Assembly (NCBI GenBank): GCA_947165745.1 | Contig: CAMVBO010000113.1 | Location: forward strand, 1 to 6,219 | Reading direction: 5' to 3' | From: an uncultured Clostridia bacterium | GTDB taxonomy: Bacteria; Bacillota_A; Clostridia; Christensenellales; Aristaeellaceae | DNA: 6,219 bases | In this document: in pieces, positions 1 to 6,219 of the stretch | Layout: each line of letters opens with the position of its first letter | Position numbering within the stretch: the stretch's first letter is position 1 | Notes under the pieces: generated by a model | Seen by the model: only the letters and a program-made list of their open reading frames with translations | What the model was told of the DNA's origin: nothing | Database searches by the model: none | Position numbers and translations under genes: made by a program

Positions 1-498
1 CTCCCGGGCGCCGATGCCCCAGCTCTGAAAGGGCCATTCGCCGTGGAAGGTGTTGAACCGCAGGCCGTCGATCACGTTCCGGGCCGCGAAGCAGCTCTCG
101 CCCCGGGTCTCCACGTTCGCGGTGCAGTGCGGGAAAAAGTCGGTGTCGCCCCGCAGGTCGGCGGGATTGCCGGCCAGGTTGCGCCGGGACGCCGTCTCAT
201 CGGCGGTCATGCGCCGGGCGGAGGCGATATGCCTGCCCTCCTCAAACGCCCCGGGGCGATAGGCCAGCCGATGCTCTCCCCAGGGCACCCGCCAGGTCAA
301 CCTGCCCGACGGCAAATAGACCTCGCCCGGCAGGATGGACACGTCCAGCTGCGCCCACAGATGCGCGCCGGGCTCGGCGGTGATCTCAATCACATCGCCA
401 TCGGCGTACGCCCGGTCGAAGCACAACAGCGCCTCGTCGGGGTGCTCCGCGCGGGCCAGGACCTTCCCCGCCGCATCTTTCAACGAAATGCAGATCAT
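1..498 (-). CDS. Cytoplasmic protein with probable discoidin-like (F5/8 type C-like) carbohydrate-binding region (N-terminal 166 residues, cut by window edge)
   Basis: The frame is open from the ATG at 496-498 to base 1 with no stop, so only the first 166 residues are seen. It starts MICISLKDAAGKVLARAEHP, without a signal peptide. Residues 1-95 look strand-rich, with W48-A-Q-L-D, V60-Y-L-P-S-G and W69-R-V-P-W73. From about 106 the text changes to R106-N-L-A-x-N-P, then T126-A-N-V-E-T-R-G, F137-A-A-R-N-V-I-D-G145, and H152-G-E-W-P-x-Q-S-W-G161. The N-L-A, A-x-N-V-I-D-G and W-x-S-W-G order is reminiscent of galactose-binding-like F5/8 type C modules. I recall similar hypothetical proteins beside heparinase and GH88 genes in Bacillota, but cannot confirm this here. 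It overlaps the GH88 stop by 4 bases and has a near-perfect ribosome site, so it belongs to the same operon. A binding or accessory role in uronate-glycan breakdown is inferred; a catalytic domain could follow beyond the edge. Confidence 0.72.
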   Translation of the reverse strand, partial: MICISLKDAAGKVLARAEHPDEALLCFDRAYADGDVIEITAEPGAHLWAQLDVSILPGEVYLPSGRLTWRVPWGEHRLAYRPGAFEEGRHIASARRMTADETASRRNLAGNPADLRGDTDFFPHCTANVETRGESCFAARNVIDGLRFNTFHGEWPFQSWGIGARE

Positions 499-1619
499 GC
501 TCGGTTCACCTCCGCGCGCCACAGCATCCTGTCCGTGCCCGCCAGCTTCGCCAGGGCTTCGACGAAGAAGTAATCCCCGTAGACGATGTTGGTATGCACG
601 CCCGCCGCGTCGTCGTGATAGCTGGCGGTGCACTTGGTAAGCAGCCCGCAGGTGTCCTTCGACCAGTCGCAGCACAGGTCAATCAGCCCGTCCAGCAGCG
701 CTTCCGCCGCCTTCAGATACCCGGTCTCGCCGGTAATCCTGTACAGCTCGATCAACCCGCTGGCCGCGCAGGCCCCGGCGATGTTGTCGATGCGCTCGGG
801 GGATTCGGGCTGGAGGAAGTCGCAGTCCGTCAGGCCGTCGGGGCGGATGTGGTCGATGAAGAAGGCGGCCACACGCCGGGACGCCTCGAGATAGCGCGCG
901 TCCCCGGTATTTTCGTAGGCCAGGGCGAAGCCGTGCAGCGCCCAGGCCTGGCCGCGGGACCAGGCGGTGCCCTCGGCATAGCCCTGGCCGCCGTGCTCGC
1001 GCACCCTCGCGCCAGTATGCGGGTCAAACTCCACGATGTGGCACACCGAACCGTCCGGACGCACAAACGCCTTCAACGTGGTGTCCGCGTGCACGCGGGC
1101 GACGTGGGCGAACCTCGGGTCGCCGGTAATGTCGCTGGCCCAGAACAGCAGCGACAGGTTCATCATGCAGTCGATGATGGCATAGCCCACCCGCTCCGGC
1201 TCGTTCCAGGCGCGGATGTAGCCCGCCGGGTTGAAGCCGCCCATCAGCAGGCTCGCCGCGTGCAGCGTGTCCGTGCGGGCCTGGCCGTCCCCCAGCAGCT
1301 TCCAGTGCGCGCCGCAGGAGAGCAGGTACATGAAGCCCACGTCGTGGTTCAGCCTGTCGAAGGTCCGAAATTCAGCGGTGAGCAGGTTCTCCGCGCGCAG
1401 AGCCTCGTCCCGGAACCAATCGTCCCCGGCGGCGGTCCACAGCTGCCACATCAGGCCCGGCCAGAACCCGCCCGTCCACCAGCTGTTGCCGTCGAAGGGC
1501 GATTCCAGCCAGCGCGGACCTCCCCGGTAGGGCAGCATGCCGGCCTCGGCGGCCAGCGGCGCGGTGGCGCGATACTTTTCCGCCGCGCGGCGAAGGATAT
1601 CAACGGCATTGTTCCGCAA
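495..1619 (-). CDS. Glycoside hydrolase family 88, unsaturated glucuronyl hydrolase
   Basis: This 374-residue cytoplasmic enzyme removes the 4,5-unsaturated uronic acid left at the non-reducing end by a polysaccharide lyase, through hydration of the double bond. Its length matches the family (about 370-390). Expected active-site residues are in order: W47/W48, H92-D93-V-G-F, W138, D150, H194, H209-G-G-Q212, W220-S-R222-G-Q-A-W226. From memory, these parallel Asp88, Asp149, His193, Gln211 and Arg221 of the Bacillus sp. GL1 enzyme. The H-D-x-G-F block favours GH88 over the related GH105 (unsaturated galacturonyl-rhamnose hydrolases). No signal peptide is present. The start is TTG (1617-1619): an in-frame TGA lies 6 bases upstream and a strong GAGGTGAT site precedes it, while the next in-frame ATG (residue 28) would lose part of the fold. 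It overlaps the DUF2264 gene by 20 bases and the following gene by 4 (ATGA), so translation of the three is probably coupled. Confidence 0.95.
   Translation of the reverse strand: MRNNAVDILRRAAEKYRATAPLAAEAGMLPYRGGPRWLESPFDGNSWWTGGFWPGLMWQLWTAAGDDWFRDEALRAENLLTAEFRTFDRLNHDVGFMYLLSCGAHWKLLGDGQARTDTLHAASLLMGGFNPAGYIRAWNEPERVGYAIIDCMMNLSLLFWASDITGDPRFAHVARVHADTTLKAFVRPDGSVCHIVEFDPHTGARVREHGGQGYAEGTAWSRGQAWALHGFALAYENTGDARYLEASRRVAAFFIDHIRPDGLTDCDFLQPESPERIDNIAGACAASGLIELYRITGETGYLKAAEALLDGLIDLCCDWSKDTCGLLTKCTASYHDDAAGVHTNIVYGDYFFVEALAKLAGTDRMLWRAEVNRA
506..513 (-). promoter_or_regulatory. Near-perfect ribosome binding site for the last, cut gene
   Basis: The minus strand reads GGAGGTGA, 7 bases before the ATG at 496-498. 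It lies inside the final codons of the GH88 gene (encoding A-E-V-N). It is the strongest such site in the window and shows that the cut gene begins here. Confidence 0.85.
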
Positions 1620-3405
1620 TTTGAATCACCTCTTCGGGAATTTTGTCCGGCAGTTCGGCGTCCTCCGACGCGCATACGGCGCAGATCAGCCGCGTCTCGC
1701 CGGGCTTTATGCCGGCACGCAGCGTGGGAATCAGCGTCCTGGGCCAGATCAGGCTGGTGTTGGGCTCGGTCTCCACTACCTCGCCCCGCTCATAGCCCTC
1801 GATGGCAAATATGGCGCTGGAGCCCCTGGCACAACAGGCCGAGGCCAGGGTCTCCGCGGCCTCGCGAACGGCACTGATCCGATCGCAGGGGCGCTTTCCG
1901 GCATAGTCGCGGCAGACGGCAAAGGCGCCCTCCGCCGCCTCCAGGTTGCGATTTGTGCGGACGACGTGGCAGCGCACGTGCCAGTTTTCCCAGGGGATCA
2001 GCCGCGTCTCGATCTCGACGCCGTCCATGGGCCGCCAGGTGAAGCGGACCTCGTTTTCAGAAAGGGCGAAGCTGTCAAAGCCGCTCCTGCCGTGCCACAG
2101 CCCGCGCTCGCCCCGCAGGGCCAGCATGCTGTCGAAGGCGCCCTTCTTCAGCGTCCCCGCCTCCTTGGCCACGGAGAAGCCAAATCGGGTGGAGTAGGCG
2201 AATTTTTCGTATTTTTCATCCTCGTGGGCGTGCTCGTAGGCGTGGTTGCCGGCGGTATAGGCGATCACGGAGCGATTGCCCGCGTCCCGGGTCAGCAGCA
2301 GCCGCGCCTGCTCGTCCAGCAGCATCCGGGGCAGTGCGTAATCCCGCTCCTCCTCCTGCCAGAAGGGGTGTTCCTCCGGCAGGGCCAGCACGGCAAACAC
2401 CTTCATGGCCCAGTAGGGGGAGCCCGGCGCGTTGTAGCCCTCGGCAAACACCAGGTTCGGGTAGCCGTAGCCGATGGTCAGCACGCCGTCCCGGTCGAAG
2501 ATGGGCTGCTTCATCCACCAGCGCAGGTTTTTGAGCAGCAGGCCCTTGATCTCGCCCCAGCCGAGGCCGCCGGCCGTCGCCCCGCCCAGCGCGCAGGCGC
2601 TCCAGAACGCCCCCTGGGCAAAGCGATAGGTCAGGCTGCGGCCATAGGCCAGCGCCCGTCCCTCCCCGTCGAACCAGGCGGCGAATCGCGGCGCGATCAG
2701 TTTCGCGCGCTCGACGAACCGGGCGCAGCGCTCCGGATCGCGGTCCGCCATGAAGCGGGCGTAGACCAGGCCGTAGTAGTGGAAGGCCCACAGCGTGTAA
2801 TAGTCCCGCTGGGCGGGCTTGTCATAATACCAGCCGTCTGAGCAGTAGTGGGTCTCCAGGTTGTCCAGATCGTCCTTGAGCCGCGCCTCGTCCGCCGGCA
2901 GCCCCACCCGGACAAAGCCGATGTTCACCAGCACCCGGAAGAACAGCCAGTTGTTCTGGGGCATATCGTGGCGGTTGATCTGGTTCAGCCAGTTGTACAG
3001 GTTTTGGCGGGCATCCTGAGGCAGTTCAAAGTAAAAGCGATCCGGGATCATGCACAGCGCCATGCCCATCACGGCCATCTCTACCATGCGCTGGTCGAAA
3101 TCGCCGATGTCGCCCCAGTACTCCCCGTGAGTGGGGTCCACGCCGTGGATGAGGCCATCGCGCCAGACGGCCCAGAGGCGCTCCGCTTCCGGGCACTTCC
3201 CCGCCAACATGGGCACCAGCGCCCACAGCACCCGGGAAAAGCCCTCCATACCCGCGATGGCCTCGTCGTACACCGCGCCGGTATCGCCCAAGTGCAGCCG
3301 GGCCTTGCCCTTTGAAAGGCAGGGCAGCAGCGGCTCGATCAGATCCACCGCCAGCCGCGCCACATCCGCGCGGGTCTTCAGCGGATTGCTTGCGTAATCA
3401 GTCAT
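1600..3405 (-). CDS. DUF2264 domain-containing protein, probable carbohydrate-active enzyme
   Basis: This 601-residue protein matches the DUF2264 family by its opening (N7-P-L-K-T-R-x-D-V) and a series of aromatic and acidic blocks. These include D90-P-T-H-G-E-Y-W-G-D99, the stretch N151-N-W-L-F-F-R-V, S189-D-G-W-Y-Y-D with R200-D-Y-Y, and H386-x(4)-H392-x-H394-E-D-E-K-Y. The first 370 or so residues look like an alpha/alpha barrel; the remainder is strand-rich. Conserved D and E residues lining such blocks suit a glycosidase or lyase active site. From memory, CAZy family GH154 beta-glucuronidases belong to this domain family; I could not check this. It has no signal peptide, so it is cytoplasmic. 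The ATG (3403-3405) overlaps the lyase stop as ATGA, and GAGAGGA lies 7 bases upstream (3413-3419). Its last 20 bases overlap the GH88 gene. Coupling to a lyase and GH88 supports action on the same uronate oligosaccharide. The family call is firm; the reaction is inferred. Confidence 0.9.
   Translation of the reverse strand: MTDYASNPLKTRADVARLAVDLIEPLLPCLSKGKARLHLGDTGAVYDEAIAGMEGFSRVLWALVPMLAGKCPEAERLWAVWRDGLIHGVDPTHGEYWGDIGDFDQRMVEMAVMGMALCMIPDRFYFELPQDARQNLYNWLNQINRHDMPQNNWLFFRVLVNIGFVRVGLPADEARLKDDLDNLETHYCSDGWYYDKPAQRDYYTLWAFHYYGLVYARFMADRDPERCARFVERAKLIAPRFAAWFDGEGRALAYGRSLTYRFAQGAFWSACALGGATAGGLGWGEIKGLLLKNLRWWMKQPIFDRDGVLTIGYGYPNLVFAEGYNAPGSPYWAMKVFAVLALPEEHPFWQEEERDYALPRMLLDEQARLLLTRDAGNRSVIAYTAGNHAYEHAHEDEKYEKFAYSTRFGFSVAKEAGTLKKGAFDSMLALRGERGLWHGRSGFDSFALSENEVRFTWRPMDGVEIETRLIPWENWHVRCHVVRTNRNLEAAEGAFAVCRDYAGKRPCDRISAVREAAETLASACCARGSSAIFAIEGYERGEVVETEPNTSLIWPRTLIPTLRAGIKPGETRLICAVCASEDAELPDKIPEEVIQIAEQCR
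1625..1632 (-). promoter_or_regulatory. Ribosome binding site that decides the TTG start of the GH88 gene
   Basis: The minus strand reads GAGGTGAT, an eight-base match to the usual anti-16S complement, with its GAGG core 9 bases before the TTG at 1617-1619. The site lies inside the end of the DUF2264 coding region. The TGA inside it (1626-1628) is in the GH88 frame, so that frame opens only two codons before the TTG. TTG is therefore the only reasonable start near this site. Confidence 0.82.
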
Positions 3406-5219
3406 CGGTTGTTCCTCTCGATCGTAAATTCAATGCGGTGTTCCCTGGCCGCCCGCGTCGTGAAGGCGACGCGCCAGAGGCTGCCGGGGAAGCTCTTGGC
3501 CATGCGGGGGCCGGTGACGGGAATCTCCTCCACCGCCACGGACATGTCCGCGCCGGGGACGACGCGGATCGCGCCGGTGCGCACACCGTCCGGCATGATC
3601 TCAGGCTGATGGCGCAGCATGAAGGTCTCCGTCACCGCGCGCGGCGCGTCCAGGTCGATCTCGTCCCGCAGCGTCAAAGCTCCTTCCGTGTCCAGTGTGA
3701 AGGCGCGCTTCAACGAGACGACGCCCGCCTCCCCGGGATACGCGCCGGCGATATCCAGCGCCATGCCGTCCGCCGTGCAGGTCACGTCCTTTGCCCGGCG
3801 GTCCCATCCGGCGGCCTGCTCGTGGTTTTCGATCATCGGCACGTTGTGGTACTTCGAGCGGATGTTCCACAGCGTATAGCGGTCCGTGGAGAAGGTCTTG
3901 CGGGTATAGGTCATGTTCCCGGCATCCACGATCTGCGGCTCGCCGTCGGCAAAGAGTATGAAGCTGCCGCAGTCGTTGTGGTTGTGGCTGCCCTCGTTCA
4001 CGCCGCCCTTGCAGGCCAGCGTCACGCCGCCCCGGTACAGGGTGCGGATCTCAAGGTCGGGAAGCCAGCTCTCCGCTGGAGGTTCGGCCTCGCCCGCATC
4101 CTTTGGGGCCGCCCTGAGGGCGCTCATCAGCCGCCACAGCTGGGGCGTATCCTTTATCGCGTCGGTGGGCGCGCCGCGGAAGCGGGCCCCAAAGGTTGTG
4201 AGCTCCTTCAGCCCCAGCCGCTTGCCCGCGTATTGCAGTCGCTCGCCGGGCACCTCGGGCCTGGCGTCGCAGTCGCCGAAGTTCACAAACCAGTCCCCGC
4301 CCAGCCACATGGACAGCGGGAAGCGGGCCATGCTTTTGAGCTTTTCCACCCGGGTGATTCTCCAGCCGGGCACCTGCTGCTCCAGCAGCTCCAGAAAGTC
4401 CAGCACCGCGCCGGTGGCCAGGCTCCAATAGCCCACGCCCTCGTCGCAGCCGCCGTCCTGCGGGATGACGTCCATGTACCGGTCCATCAGCAGGCAGCAC
4501 TTCTCCAGCACCTCGCAGTAGCGGGGCCGGTCGTCGATCCAGGCGCTGGCGGCCAGCGCCACGTTGGATACGATCCAGGGCGTCCAGTTGCACAGGTCCT
4601 TGCGGATGACGCCCATCCACCAGAAGTCGTCCCGGGTCTCGAAGGGGATGAGCACCCGGCGCTCGACCTCGGCGCGCACACGGCGTCGGATCAGGGGCGT
4701 CACTTCGTCCAGCTGCCCGGCGAGCAGCTGGCAGGTCAGCGACAGGATCATGGCCGTCTGGGCGGCGAACAGATCCACATAGGGGCGGGCCGGGTCCGGC
4801 AGCGGCATCGGTTTGCGCTGCTCCACGCCGTCATGCTCGCCGCCGTTGTGGGCGCTGATCACCCAGCTGGTCTCCTCGCAGATCAGCCAGATGCCGTCCA
4901 CCACGATGTCCAGGTCCTCCTGCGCCTCGTCCCCGGCGCAGGCGCCCATCAGCGCTGCGATCAACTTTCGACGACGCTGGAAATAAGGCGCTTCCATCAC
5001 GGAGCGGTTGCCCGTGCGCGCGAATTCCATGTATTGACCCGCGGTCAGCTGGGCATAGGGCTGCTCCCGGTATTCATCGGCCAGATGACAAACGGGCTCC
5101 CGGCGCTCCGGGCCCAGGCCCATCCAGTCCCCGAAGAGGCTGGCGGGCGGAAACATGCAGCCGTAGCGCTCGCTCATCAGATCGACGATGGAATAGCGCT
5201 GCAAATCCTCGATAAACAT
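3402..5219 (-). CDS. Heparinase II/III-family protein, putative intracellular polysaccharide/oligosaccharide lyase
   Basis: This 605-residue protein probably cleaves a uronic-acid-containing glycan by beta-elimination, leaving a 4,5-unsaturated uronate end. The N-terminal half (about 85-370) is helical and fits the alpha/alpha toroid of this family. It holds N211-W-T-P-W, a candidate carboxylate-neutralising Asn, and D255-G-G-x-x-E-G-x-G-Y264, whose Tyr is the candidate catalytic base/acid. The C-terminal beta-sandwich part begins near 390. It carries the family signature G410-S-H-N-H-N-D416-x-G-S-F, then D432-A-G, R447-Y and Y457-H-N; H412, H414 and D416 are candidate catalytic or metal-binding residues. 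These roles come from analogy with PL12, PL15 and PL21 enzymes, not from alignment. No signal peptide or lipobox is visible (start MFIEDLQRYS) and free cysteines are common, so it should act in the cytoplasm on imported oligosaccharides. The ATG lies 8 bases after GAAGGGAT (5228-5235), a weaker ribosome site that overlaps the permease stop. Its TGA overlaps the next start by 4 bases. Substrate is unknown. Confidence 0.9.
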   Translation of the reverse strand: MFIEDLQRYSIVDLMSERYGCMFPPASLFGDWMGLGPERREPVCHLADEYREQPYAQLTAGQYMEFARTGNRSVMEAPYFQRRRKLIAALMGACAGDEAQEDLDIVVDGIWLICEETSWVISAHNGGEHDGVEQRKPMPLPDPARPYVDLFAAQTAMILSLTCQLLAGQLDEVTPLIRRRVRAEVERRVLIPFETRDDFWWMGVIRKDLCNWTPWIVSNVALAASAWIDDRPRYCEVLEKCCLLMDRYMDVIPQDGGCDEGVGYWSLATGAVLDFLELLEQQVPGWRITRVEKLKSMARFPLSMWLGGDWFVNFGDCDARPEVPGERLQYAGKRLGLKELTTFGARFRGAPTDAIKDTPQLWRLMSALRAAPKDAGEAEPPAESWLPDLEIRTLYRGGVTLACKGGVNEGSHNHNDCGSFILFADGEPQIVDAGNMTYTRKTFSTDRYTLWNIRSKYHNVPMIENHEQAAGWDRRAKDVTCTADGMALDIAGAYPGEAGVVSLKRAFTLDTEGALTLRDEIDLDAPRAVTETFMLRHQPEIMPDGVRTGAIRVVPGADMSVAVEEIPVTGPRMAKSFPGSLWRVAFTTRAAREHRIEFTIERNNR

Positions 5220-5225
5220 GTTGGC

Positions 5226-6092
5226 TTATCCCTTCAGACCCGTGGTGGCGATGCCCTGGATGAAGTACTTTTGCAGGGCCAGGAACACGACGGACACCGG
5301 CAGCAGGCTGCAAACCGACACCGCCATGATCAGATGGTAGTCGCTGGAGTTTTCCTGGATGAAGCGGCGCAGGCCCACCTGCACCGTCTTGTTCACGTCG
5401 CGGGTCAGGTAGATCATCGGGCCCATGTAGTCGTTCCAGGTGCCCACGAAGGTGAAGATCACCAGCGTGGCGATGGCGGCCTTGGACAGGGGCAGCATGA
5501 TCCGCGCCCAGATGCCGTATTCGCTCAGGCCGTCGATGCGCGCGGCCTCGCACAGCTCGGTGGGGATGCCCTGGTAGAACTGGCGCATCAGGAACACGCC
5601 AAAGGCGCTGAACGACTGGAGCACCACGATGGCCCACAGCGTGTCATACAGGCCCATGGAGCGCATCAGTATAAACTGGGGCAGCATATAGGTCTGCCAC
5701 GGCACGGCGATGGTGGCCACGTAGCAGATGAACAGCGTGCTGCGACCCCTGAAGCGCAGCTTGGCAAAGGCGTAGGCCGCGAATGAAGATGTCAGGGTCT
5801 GGATGAACGTCACCAGCAGGGCGATCGTCGCCGTGTTCTTGAAATAGGTCAGCAGCGGCACCTTGGTCCAGATCAGGCTGTAGTTCTCCCAGTGGAAGGT
5901 CTCCGGGATCCAGCGGATCGGATAGCTGAACACCTCGCGGTCCAGCTTCAGCGACGCCGATAGCATCCACACGAAGGGGATCAGCGTGAACAGCGCCGTG
6001 GCAATCAGCACCACATAAAGTATCGCCTTCAAAACCACAGACAGGGGCGAGCGCCGGATGCCCGCATCCTTGTTCAAAGCCAGTTGCGTCAT
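5226..6092 (-). CDS. Carbohydrate ABC transporter permease, MalG/AraQ/UgpE-like (CUT1 family)
   Basis: This 288-residue membrane protein is one half of the channel of an ATP-driven sugar or oligosaccharide importer. A short basic cytoplasmic N-terminus (about 1-18) is followed by hydrophobic segments near residues 20-43, 84-106, 118-140, 150-170, 203-217 and 255-275, the usual six for this family. The hallmark EAA loop, which docks onto the ATPase, is at about 182-200: E182-A-A-R-I-D-G188, then I201-region M-L-P-L. The protein ends in TTGLKG, typical of MalG-type subunits, and its length is normal (about 270-300). The ATG at 6090-6092 sits 8 bases after an AGGAGGG site. It follows the MalF-type fragment by 16 bases and precedes the lyase gene by 6. 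The solute-binding protein and ATPase are not in the window; CUT1 importers often use a shared ATPase encoded elsewhere. Substrate is inferred as a uronate-containing oligosaccharide from the downstream enzymes. Confidence 0.95.
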   Translation of the reverse strand: MTQLALNKDAGIRRSPLSVVLKAILYVVLIATALFTLIPFVWMLSASLKLDREVFSYPIRWIPETFHWENYSLIWTKVPLLTYFKNTATIALLVTFIQTLTSSFAAYAFAKLRFRGRSTLFICYVATIAVPWQTYMLPQFILMRSMGLYDTLWAIVVLQSFSAFGVFLMRQFYQGIPTELCEAARIDGLSEYGIWARIMLPLSKAAIATLVIFTFVGTWNDYMGPMIYLTRDVNKTVQVGLRRFIQENSSDYHLIMAVSVCSLLPVSVVFLALQKYFIQGIATTGLKG

Positions 6093-6100
6093 GTTTCTCG

Positions 6101-6107
6101 CCCTCCT
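6101..6107 (-). promoter_or_regulatory. Ribosome binding site of the MalG-like permease
   Basis: Reading on the minus strand gives AGGAGGG, 8 bases before the ATG at 6090-6092. It lies in the 16-base gap just after the stop codon of the preceding permease. It confirms the start and suggests both subunits are translated from one message. Confidence 0.8.
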
Positions 6108-6108
6108 C

Positions 6109-6219
6109 TCAGTTGTTGGCGTACTTGCCTTCCATGCTGAACTGCGCCAGCGTGAAGATCAGCACGATCACCAGCAGCACCATGGCGATGGCGCTGGCGA
6201 TGCCGTAGTTGAAGTTGGA
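6109..6219 (-). CDS. ABC sugar transporter permease, first subunit (C-terminal fragment, cut by window edge)
   Basis: Only the last 36 codons are in the window; the rest lies beyond base 6219. My translation reads SNFNYGIASAIAMVLLVIVL, then IFTLAQFSMEGKYANN and a TGA stop (6109-6111). It shows a small-residue N-Y-G-x-A-S-A turn, one very hydrophobic helix and a short polar tail. This is how the last membrane segment of CUT1-type sugar permeases of the MalF/UgpA/LplB kind usually looks, where the 'N-Y/F-G-x-A-S-A' motif opens the final helix. The next gene downstream is the partner MalG-type permease, 16 bases away, as expected for a heterodimeric importer channel. Function is inferred from this short tail plus context. 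Family assignment is fairly secure; substrate is not readable. Confidence 0.82.
   Translation of the reverse strand, partial: SNFNYGIASAIAMVLLVIVLIFTLAQFSMEGKYANN

Noticed and set aside
43..573. Plus-strand frame of 176 codons at the left edge
   Set aside because: The minus strand carries an open frame with a near-perfect ribosome site, an ATGA overlap with GH88 and discoidin-like motifs. The plus-strand frame has none of these.
495..1619. Assignment of this gene to GH105 (unsaturated rhamnogalacturonyl hydrolase)
   Set aside because: The H92-D93-x-G-F block, the R-G-Q-A-W segment and the residue order fit GH88 better. The upstream heparinase-type lyase also fits GH88 products better than pectin products.
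594..2841. Two long plus-strand open frames (594-1877 and 1537-2841) opposite GH88 and DUF2264
   Set aside because: They lie antisense to well-supported genes, have low-complexity A/G/P/R/Q/V composition and no domain motif; they are GC-driven shadows.
3312..5786. Very long plus-strand open frame (824 codons) opposite the lyase and permease genes
   Set aside because: It is antisense to two genes with clear family motifs. Its composition (rich in H, Q, A, G, R, with no recognisable domain) is what high-GC codon use on the opposite strand produces.
6093..6108. The 16-base gap between the two permease genes as a possible promoter or terminator
   Set aside because: It is filled by the ribosome site of the downstream gene. 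There is no room for a promoter, and no hairpin with a T-run is present.
1..6219. A defence, mobile or CRISPR-like system hidden in the window
   Set aside because: Every base apart from about 22 is accounted for by co-oriented carbohydrate genes. I found no repeats, integrase, transposase or nuclease motifs and no local change in base composition.

Overview
The window is a slice from the middle of one tightly packed operon in which every gene lies on the minus strand, so transcription runs from base 6219 towards base 1. It holds six genes, and the two at the window edges are cut. Only about 22 bases (5220-5225 and 6093-6108) are non-coding. The last three gene junctions overlap by 4, 20 and 4 bases. 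I see no promoter, terminator, RNA gene, repeat, CRISPR array or mobile element.

The organism looks like a high-GC bacterium. Start codons are preceded by purine-rich, anti-16S-like ribosome binding sites such as GGAGGTGA, GAGGTGAT and AGGAGGG. The gene mix (CUT1 sugar permeases, a signal-less heparinase II/III-type protein, DUF2264 and GH88) resembles carbohydrate loci of Bacillota, particularly high-GC Clostridia or Paenibacillus-like lineages. This placement is inference; no marker gene is present.

In transcription order the layout is as follows. (1) 6109-6219 is the C-terminal tail of a first ABC sugar permease. (2) 5226-6092 is the second permease, MalG/AraQ/UgpE-like, complete. (3) 3402-5219 is a heparinase II/III-family polysaccharide or oligosaccharide lyase, 605 aa. 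(4) 1600-3405 is a DUF2264 protein, 601 aa. (5) 495-1619 is a GH88 unsaturated glucuronyl hydrolase, 374 aa, starting at TTG. (6) 1-498 is the N-terminal 166 residues of a cytoplasmic protein that appears to have a discoidin-like (F5/8 type C-like) carbohydrate-binding region.

The simplest reading is an uptake-and-degradation operon for a uronic-acid-containing oligosaccharide. The permease pair imports it, together with a solute-binding protein and an ATPase that would be encoded elsewhere. The signal-less lyase cleaves it inside the cell by beta-elimination. GH88 removes the resulting 4,5-unsaturated uronic acid. The DUF2264 protein probably attacks another linkage, possibly as a uronosidase. 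The exact glycan cannot be read from the sequence. The least explained parts are the DUF2264 protein and the cut discoidin-like gene, both translationally coupled to recognisable uronate-degrading enzymes.
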